DNA of 64,000 nucleotides, taken from assembly GCF_007830155.1 (NCBI RefSeq), contig NZ_VLKY01000014.1, forward strand, positions 1 through 64,000, read 5' to 3'. The position numbers were made by a program, and so were the translations under genes. Shown here one piece after another: positions 58,278 through 64,000 of the stretch (position 1 is the first letter of the stretch; the number at the start of each line of letters is the position of its first letter). The notes beneath the pieces are model-generated. The model did not search any database. It was not told the origin of the DNA and was given only the letters and a program-made list of their open reading frames with translations. This DNA comes from Pseudomonas duriflava. Its GTDB lineage: Bacteria; Pseudomonadota; Gammaproteobacteria; Pseudomonadales; Pseudomonadaceae.

Positions 58278-59294
58278 TTACAACTGTAAAATCAATGTTT
58301 TGAGCGGTGAGCGGCCATCGAACGAGGGGAAGTCACTGGCGGGAGGCAGGATCTGACAATCGCGCACCGGGCGGCCGAGTTTGTTGGCACAGCGTATCAC
58401 GGTCTCTTGCCATTCGGTCATATCGACCTTAGCCAAGTTATTACAGCACACGAGAGTGCCACCATTGGCTGTGGCTAGAAGCGCAGGCTTAATAAGGCTC
58501 TGGTAATCCCTTAGCAAATCGACTGTTCCGAACGGGCTTTTTGCCCAGGCGGGTGGGTCTAGAAAGACCAGATCGAACGAGCGGGCCTGCAGCCGAGGAT
58601 AACTGGGTAGATGCTGTCCGTGACGGCGTGAAATAGGCAGGCCCGCTAACTGTCGAATGGCTGGAAAGTAGTCGGACTGGACAAAGTGCATCAAGGGCAA
58701 TGTCGGGTTCAGACGATTATTTTCCTGACCTACTGCTAGATTTCGTGCGGCAAAATCAAGATTCCAGACCTCGCTGGCGCCACCTGCCGCAGCGCATAAA
58801 CCTACCCCGCAGGTATAGGCGAAGAGATTGAGTACCGATCGGCCTGCGCTGTTCTGTTTAATCCAATCCCTGGCGTTACGCAGATCAAGAAACAGTAGGG
58901 GGTCCTGACCCTCATGCCGGCTGCGAATACGGTAGTTAAGCCCCCACTCATGACCTATGGTCGGCTCAAGCGCCTCCAGGGTCGGAGTATAAACCGCATC
59001 GGTACGGTCGATCCGCGAGTTGCCTTGGGAGCGATTGTTGTAGATCAGATGCAGCGCCTGATCGAGGTGTCGCTCAATTCGTGTATGTAAAGCGAACAAG
59101 GCATCTCGATCAAGCGGCGTATGAAAGCTTTGTATGAGCAGCTGAGAACCATAGCGGTCAATGGTAAGCCCTGAGGCGCCTTCCTGTGTACCATGAAAGA
59201 GGCGATAGCAATCTGTACCCTCGGTATGTAGCTGCGCCAGGAGAGACTCACGGCGGGATAGAGCATCGTCCAGGGCAGAGAGAAGCGAAGTCAT
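58278..59294 (-). CDS. Class I SAM-dependent methyltransferase, RlmI/RlmK-like
   Basis: Predicted 23S rRNA (cytosine or guanine) methyltransferase-type enzyme of 338 residues. The N-terminal region has LFHGTQEGASGLTIDRYG (about 33-50), typical of the RlmI-like branch (COG1092). The SAM-binding core has VLNLFAYTCGVGLCAAAGGA (about 154-173) and the catalytic-site DPPAWAKS motif (about 246-253). It ends SFDGRSPLKTLILQL. Because rlmE nearby is dead, this is a separate modification enzyme, not a replacement. Precise target base is not readable. Confidence 0.8.
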   Translation of the reverse strand: MTSLLSALDDALSRRESLLAQLHTEGTDCYRLFHGTQEGASGLTIDRYGSQLLIQSFHTPLDRDALFALHTRIERHLDQALHLIYNNRSQGNSRIDRTDAVYTPTLEALEPTIGHEWGLNYRIRSRHEGQDPLLFLDLRNARDWIKQNSAGRSVLNLFAYTCGVGLCAAAGGASEVWNLDFAARNLAVGQENNRLNPTLPLMHFVQSDYFPAIRQLAGLPISRRHGQHLPSYPRLQARSFDLVFLDPPAWAKSPFGTVDLLRDYQSLIKPALLATANGGTLVCCNNLAKVDMTEWQETVIRCANKLGRPVRDCQILPPASDFPSFDGRSPLKTLILQL

Positions 59295-59363
59295 AACAGA
59301 TCTTATGCAATAGGGCAGATGAAGACGCGCAGAATACAGGTTGTTAGGAAGCTGTGCGAATGA

Positions 59364-60242
59364 TCAAGGATGCGTGGTCTTGCTCATGCGGCGTCGTGCC
59401 CGATGCGAAGAGCCATTACGGACTGCCCACCGTAAGAGCGGGGCCGTACGCTCGACACCCACACGTACTAGACGGCGTTCTATCGGCCCAGGCCTTAACT
59501 CCAATTGTTCGGCTGCCCAAAGAGGAAGCAGGTCAACACCTGCCCGCATCATCAGAGAACCGAATGGCTTGGCTAAGGCGCTGGGCGCAGGGGCGTTAAA
59601 CAGCACGCGTGTCACCTCGCGGGTTCGGTCGTCATAGATAAGCGCTGAACGCATGGCTTGTAGGTAAGCGTCTACTTCCGCGCACGACTCTGGTATGTCC
59701 TGTGCGCCGAGACGCCGCGCAATTAGAGCAACTTCTTGGTAGTAGCGATCTTGCTCTGCAATAGATAGCGTTGGGTTGAAGTAGCGTAGATAAGCTTTAA
59801 GAAAGTGGCTGACCTCGGCCACATGGACCCAAGTAAGCAAATGTGGATCGTCGGCAGCATAAGGGCGCCCATCTGCAGCGAAGCCCCTGACCTGTGTATG
59901 AATGACACGTACTTTATCAATCAGGCGGTCTGCGTCGGCGCGGCTGCCAAACGTAGTGGCAGCAATGAATTGCCCGGTACGGCGCAGGCGTCCCAGCATA
60001 TCTTCACGAAATCGTGAGTGGTCCCATACACCTGCCAATGCCAAAGGGTGAAGCATTTGTAGGAGCAGGGCTGCAATACCGCCAATCAGCATGCAGGTAA
60101 AGTCACTATGGACTTTCCAGCAGACCGAATCAGGCCCGAACAGCCCAGGATCACCGGGCGGGTTCTCATAGTCGATGCCGCCCAGGCTTAACCCGGTCAA
60201 GCTCATGACCTGACTTTCGATACGACGTCGTAACGCTTCCAT
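59364..60242 (-). CDS. Oxygenase MpaB family protein (DUF2236)
   Basis: A 292-residue protein of the DUF2236/MpaB family, which includes the rubber oxygenase Lcp and fungal MpaB'; members bind heme or iron. Visible family features are MLIGGIAALLLQMLHPLALAGVWDHS (about 51-76, hydrophobic with the conserved HP), FGSRADADRLIDKVRVIHTQVRG (about 98-120), and LLTWVHVAEVSHFLKAYLRY (about 134-153), whose Trp-Val-His is a likely metal or heme ligand. No signal peptide. Substrate unknown. Lies between the methyltransferase and acs on the same strand with gaps of 69 and 150 bases. Confidence 0.78.
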   Translation of the reverse strand: MEALRRRIESQVMSLTGLSLGGIDYENPPGDPGLFGPDSVCWKVHSDFTCMLIGGIAALLLQMLHPLALAGVWDHSRFREDMLGRLRRTGQFIAATTFGSRADADRLIDKVRVIHTQVRGFAADGRPYAADDPHLLTWVHVAEVSHFLKAYLRYFNPTLSIAEQDRYYQEVALIARRLGAQDIPESCAEVDAYLQAMRSALIYDDRTREVTRVLFNAPAPSALAKPFGSLMMRAGVDLLPLWAAEQLELRPGPIERRLVRVGVERTAPLLRWAVRNGSSHRARRRMSKTTHP

Positions 60243-60392
60243 TGCTGCCTCGATACAACATCTATCCCAAGCAACTCATCATGCTAGGGTTTGAATGAGG
60301 ATGCCATAAAGAGACACCAAGCCAGTATCAGTTCTCAGTGATTTGCCGCCCGGCAAAGGCATAAGAGCGCTTAAGCCGGGCAGGTATGACTA

Positions 60393-62342
60393 TCAAGACT
60401 TGGCAGCCCGGTTAAGACGATGGTTTATCAACTCTTGAACAACCGAAGGGTCAGCAAGCGTCGAAGTATCTCCTAGGGTATCTAGCTCGTCACAGGCAAT
60501 CTTGCGCAAGATACGCCGCATGATCTTGCCAGAGCGAGTTTTGGGCAGGCGTGGCGCCCATTGAAGAAAGTCCGGCTTAGCAAAACTACCGATCTCAGAA
60601 GCTACTTGGGCAATCAGGCGTTTCTTGAGTTCTTCGCTAGGCTGGACACCACCCATAGGTGTAACGAAGGCATAAACGCATTGGCCTTTGACATCATGAG
60701 GACAACCTACCACAGCGGCTTCGGCGACTTCGTCATGTAGAGCCAACACGCTTTCCACTTCGGCGGTTCCGATCCGGTGCCCGGAAACATTGATGACATC
60801 GTCGACCCGGCCGGTAATCCAGTAATACCCGTCCTCGTCGCGACGGGCACCGTCGCCTGTGAAGTAATAACCTGGGTATGCCTTGAAATAGGTATCGATC
60901 ATGCGCTGGTGATCACCATAGATACTACGGATCTGGCTCGGCCAACTGGCCTTGATAGCGAGGACGCCCGAGCCGGAGCCTTCTATCTCTTTGCCTTGAT
61001 CATCCAACAGCACCGGTTGGACACCAAAGAAGGGGCGCGTTGCGGAGCCTGGCTTAAGCTCGGTAGCACCTGGTAGCGGCGCGATGAGAATGCTGCCTGT
61101 CTCGGTTTGCCACCACGTATCAACCACCGGGCACCGCTGCTCTCCTACGACTCGGTAATACCATTCCCAAGCCTCCGGGTTAATCGGCTCGCCTACACTT
61201 CCCAACAGGCGCAGGCTTGCCCTTGAACTCTTATGCACATGGGCGTCGCCTTCACGCATGAGGGCTCGGATGGCTGTTGGTGCCGTATAGAAAATGTTGA
61301 CCTGGTGTTTATCTACAACCTGCCAGAAACGCGAGGCATCCGGATAGCTCGGCATACCTTCATAGACTAGGGTCGTGGCGCCATTGGCAAGCGGGCCATA
61401 GACAATATAACTATGACCCGTGACCCAGCCCACATCGGCTGTGCACCAGAAAATCTCTCCTTCGTGATAATCAAAAATGTATTTGAAGGTTAGGGCAGCG
61501 CCCAGAAGATATCCGCCCGTGGTATGCAGTACCCCCTTGGGTTTGCCTGTGGAGCCTGAGGTGTACAGGATAAAGAGAGGATGTTCGGCGTCGACCGGTT
61601 CGGCAGGGCATTCATCTTCGACCTGCTGAATCGCCTCGTGGTACCAGCTATCACGGCCTTCACTCCAGGCAGTTTCGCCCTGGGTACGCTGAACCACAAT
61701 CACACTGGAAACATTTGGGCAGGAGGCCAAGGCTTTATCGACATTATTCTTGAGCGGAACGATTTTGCCGCCACGAACGCCTTCATCGGCAGTTATTACT
61801 GTCCGGCAATCGGCATCAAGGATGCGGTCGCGTAGCGCATCGGGGGAAAAGCCACCAAACACTACGGAATGAACGGCCCCTAGGCGTGCACAGGCGAGCA
61901 TGGCATAGGCCGCCTCAGGAATCATGGGTAGGTACAGACAGACCCGGTCACCCTTTTTTACACCGCGTGCCTTGAGTACATTAGCCAGGCGGCATACGTT
62001 TCGATGCAGTTCACGGTAAGTGATTTTGGCCGAGTCCGCCGGGTTGTCGCCTTCCCAGATGAGAGCGACCTGATCGCCGCGGTGTTCAAGGTGCCGATCG
62101 ATACAGTTGTAAGCTACATTTAGCTGACCACCGGAAAACCAAGAGGCCTCGCCTTTTGCAAGATCGCTATGGTGGACTTTATTCCACGGAGTAAACCACT
62201 CCAGCATGGTAGACGCCTGCTCAGCCCAGAAACGATCTGGCTCTTCCACCGATTGGCGGTAAAGACGCTCATAGCCGTCACTATCGAGCAAAGCGTTCTG
62301 CTTTACGGCGTCTGGTACAGGGTAGCGGTGATGTTCAGACAT
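60393..62342 (-). CDS. acs: Acetyl-CoA synthetase
   Basis: Activates acetate to acetyl-CoA through acetyl-AMP, allowing growth on acetate. The 649-residue length is standard. The ANL-superfamily motifs are present: [20 protein letters not shown] near 263-282, WWQTETGS near 411-418, [23 protein letters not shown] near 494-516, and the C-terminal TRSGKIMRR, whose Lys is the residue acetylated for control in relatives. AGGAG precedes ATG 62342. Pseudomonas often carries acs close to pgi, as seen here. Confidence 0.97.
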   Translation of the reverse strand: MSEHHRYPVPDAVKQNALLDSDGYERLYRQSVEEPDRFWAEQASTMLEWFTPWNKVHHSDLAKGEASWFSGGQLNVAYNCIDRHLEHRGDQVALIWEGDNPADSAKITYRELHRNVCRLANVLKARGVKKGDRVCLYLPMIPEAAYAMLACARLGAVHSVVFGGFSPDALRDRILDADCRTVITADEGVRGGKIVPLKNNVDKALASCPNVSSVIVVQRTQGETAWSEGRDSWYHEAIQQVEDECPAEPVDAEHPLFILYTSGSTGKPKGVLHTTGGYLLGAALTFKYIFDYHEGEIFWCTADVGWVTGHSYIVYGPLANGATTLVYEGMPSYPDASRFWQVVDKHQVNIFYTAPTAIRALMREGDAHVHKSSRASLRLLGSVGEPINPEAWEWYYRVVGEQRCPVVDTWWQTETGSILIAPLPGATELKPGSATRPFFGVQPVLLDDQGKEIEGSGSGVLAIKASWPSQIRSIYGDHQRMIDTYFKAYPGYYFTGDGARRDEDGYYWITGRVDDVINVSGHRIGTAEVESVLALHDEVAEAAVVGCPHDVKGQCVYAFVTPMGGVQPSEELKKRLIAQVASEIGSFAKPDFLQWAPRLPKTRSGKIMRRILRKIACDELDTLGDTSTLADPSVVQELINHRLNRAAKS

Positions 62343-62450
62343 GGCGGGCTCCTGTTGTGGTTGTTCTCCGCATCAACTATTGAGATTAGGCGGCTTTTCC
62401 ACAGCAGGGTTCAGCCTGATAGTATTTCTGGTAAAAAGTAGCAGTAGGGA

Positions 62451-62478
62451 ATAAAGAAAGCGCCGCAAGGCGGCGCTT
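62451..62478 (-). terminator. Intrinsic terminator after pgi
   Basis: On the minus strand AAGCGCCGC-CTT-GCGGCGCTT is followed by TCTTTATT, 13 bases downstream of the pgi stop. Confidence 0.8.
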
Positions 62479-62491
62479 GGAGGGGGAGCGA

Positions 62492-64000
62492 TTAACCGCG
62501 GTGATGGCGGCGGAAATACTCCACTAAGCCTTGGGTTGACCCGTCAGTGGCCTTGCCTTCAGCCGCGCCGATAAGATGCTGATAGACATCTTTACCCAGT
62601 TCTTTACCAAGCTCCACGCCCCACTGATCAAAGGCGTTGATACCCCAGATGACGCTCTGTACGAAAACCTTATGCTCATACAGGGCAACCAGGGCACCCA
62701 GGCTGCTTGGCGTAACGCGCTCGAATACCAGTGTATTACTCGGTCGGTTACCAGGAATGACCTTGTGCGGCGCCAGCGTGGCGACTTGCTCTTCCGAAAG
62801 GCCCTTGGCGCGTAGCTCCGCCTCGGCTTCCTCCTGGGTCTTGCCCAGCATTAACGCCTGACTCTGAGACAGGCAATTGGCATACAGCCACTGATGATGA
62901 TCTTCGATCGGGTGATGGCTGACGACTGGAACGATAAAATCACAAGGGATCAGTAAGGTACCCTGGTGCAGGAGCTGGTGATAGGCATGCTGACCATTGG
63001 TGCCTACGCCACCCCAGATGACCGGGCCGGTCGCCAGCGAGACAGGCGATCCATCCTGGCGGACTCGCTTGCCATTGGACTCCATGTCCATCTGTTGCAA
63101 GTGCTTGGTGAAGTCGCGTAGATAATGGTCATAGGTGAGTACGGCATGGCTCTGGGCGTTCCAGAAATTCCCGTACCAAACGCCCAGCAGGCCGAGTAGA
63201 ACCGGCATGTTGCTTTCGAACGGGGCGTTCAGGAAATGCTGGTCCATGCTGTAGGCGCCAGCCAGTAGATCCTTGAAGTTGGACATGCCTATTGCCAATG
63301 CAACGGGCAATCCAATGGCCGACCATAGCGAATAACGACCGCCTACCCAGTCCCACATCGGGAAAATATTGTCTTCATGAATGCCGAACTCGACGGCATA
63401 TTTGACATTGCTGGAGACAGCGATGAAATGTTTATGTAGGTCCTGCTCTGGGCAGCCCTGGCCAAGGCACCAAGCGCGTGCAGCCTGAGCGTTCTTTAGC
63501 GTTTCCAGCGTGCCGAATGACTTTGAGGACACGATGAACAGGGTGGTTTCAGCCTGCAACTTGGCAATTAATTCATAGAATTCGCTACCGTCAATATTAG
63601 CCAGGTAATGACAGCGTACATTGGGCTGGCTATAGGGCAGCAAGGCTTCGGCGACTTGCTGCGGGCCGAGGAAAGAGCCGCCAATACCAATATTGACTAC
63701 ATCAGTAATGGCCCTGCCCGTAAAACCTTGCCAGAGACCGCGATGGATCCGATTAACCAGTTCGGTCAGCTTGCTGAGCACTCCATGCACTTCCGGCATG
63801 ACATCAATGCCATTGACCAGCACCTTGTCGCCAACCGGACGACGTAGCGCCGTATGCAAAGCGGGACGTCCTTCCGAAGAGTTGACAGGTTCACCGTCAA
63901 GCAAGGCCCTGATTGCACCCTCAAGACCAGCCTCGCGAGCAAGGGAGGTCAACAAGCTGCGCGTCTGCCGACTAATGAGGTTCTTGGAGTAATCGAGAAA
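62492..64000 (-). CDS. pgi: Glucose-6-phosphate isomerase (5' end beyond window)
   Basis: Interconverts glucose-6- and fructose-6-phosphate. The frame stays open to the window edge, where it reads [12 protein letters not shown], the usual internal start of the SIS-fold region, so roughly the first 50 residues are missing. Landmarks include [50 protein letters not shown] with the catalytic-site Arg, the [11 protein letters not shown] segment with the catalytic His, and the C-terminal [26 protein letters not shown] signature with the catalytic Lys. The product ends with HHRG as in Pseudomonas. A terminator follows. Confidence 0.96.
   Translation of the reverse strand, partial: FLDYSKNLISRQTRSLLTSLAREAGLEGAIRALLDGEPVNSSEGRPALHTALRRPVGDKVLVNGIDVMPEVHGVLSKLTELVNRIHRGLWQGFTGRAITDVVNIGIGGSFLGPQQVAEALLPYSQPNVRCHYLANIDGSEFYELIAKLQAETTLFIVSSKSFGTLETLKNAQAARAWCLGQGCPEQDLHKHFIAVSSNVKYAVEFGIHEDNIFPMWDWVGGRYSLWSAIGLPVALAIGMSNFKDLLAGAYSMDQHFLNAPFESNMPVLLGLLGVWYGNFWNAQSHAVLTYDHYLRDFTKHLQQMDMESNGKRVRQDGSPVSLATGPVIWGGVGTNGQHAYHQLLHQGTLLIPCDFIVPVVSHHPIEDHHQWLYANCLSQSQALMLGKTQEEAEAELRAKGLSEEQVATLAPHKVIPGNRPSNTLVFERVTPSSLGALVALYEHKVFVQSVIWGINAFDQWGVELGKELGKDVYQHLIGAAEGKATDGSTQGLVEYFRRHHRG

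Noticed and set aside
62492-63955. Short glucose-6-phosphate isomerase of 487 residues starting at TTG 63955.
   Set aside because: The conserved frame continues upstream to the window edge (FLDYSKNL), so the gene is cut by the window, not truncated in the genome.

Overview
The window is a housekeeping stretch of a Pseudomonadaceae chromosome. Protein sequences (ribosomal proteins, Fur, DnaK, FtsH, NusA, CarA, Pnp) read as close Pseudomonas orthologues, and several local gene orders match Pseudomonas: rplQ-katA, carA-leuE-carB, omlA-fur-recN-grpE-dnaK-dnaJ-dapB, secG-tRNA-rimP-nusA-infB, and pnp followed by a BON protein. Base composition looks clearly less GC-rich than P. aeruginosa or P. putida, so a moderate-GC member of the family is likely. 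No phage, insertion sequence, CRISPR array or defence island is visible.

Layout. 1-1193: tuf, lacking only the first base of its start codon. 1336-14985: the S10, spc and alpha ribosomal protein operons with secY and rpoA, about 27 proteins on one strand. Two intrinsic terminators, each fused to a sigma70-like promoter, divide this run before rpsH and before rpsM. 15217-17653: catalase, then a metallo-beta-lactamase-fold hydrolase in the place where bacterioferritin usually sits. 17703-22756: uvrA (minus), an MFS transporter and ssb. 23002-27155: a YccS-type membrane protein and two overlapping sugar-nucleotide epimerase/reductase-like genes. 27214-34883: bamE, fur, recN and the grpE-dnaK-dnaJ-dapB stress/lysine block, with good RpoH promoters and LexA-like boxes. 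35162-40672: carA-leuE-carB-greA behind a long leader ending in a terminator. 40805-42008: yhbY and a badly decayed rlmE. 42009-47350: ftsH-folP-glmM-tpiA-secG. 47374-56353: tRNA-Leu, initiator tRNA, then the transcription/translation series rimP-nusA-infB-rbfA-truB-rpsO-pnp. 56601-64000: BON and DUF2383-like stress proteins, a DUF2845-like secreted protein, a 23S rRNA methyltransferase-like gene, an MpaB-type oxygenase, acs and pgi, the last truncated by the window end.

Most genes serve ribosome building, transcription and translation, protein folding and quality control, and pyrimidine, folate and cell-wall precursor supply. The best unexplained signal is the 868-base gap between yhbY and ftsH. 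Read in all three forward frames it still spells out RlmE (23S rRNA Um2552 methyltransferase) almost end to end, broken by repeated frameshifts and stop codons, including across the SAM-binding motif. Other points worth checking are the terminator-promoter fusions inside the ribosomal operons, the two LexA-like boxes at recN, the carA leader, a seven-codon ORF coupled to yccS, and an initiator tRNA with A at position 1. I found no convincing previously undescribed multi-gene system; this is core genome with interesting local regulation and one clear gene death.
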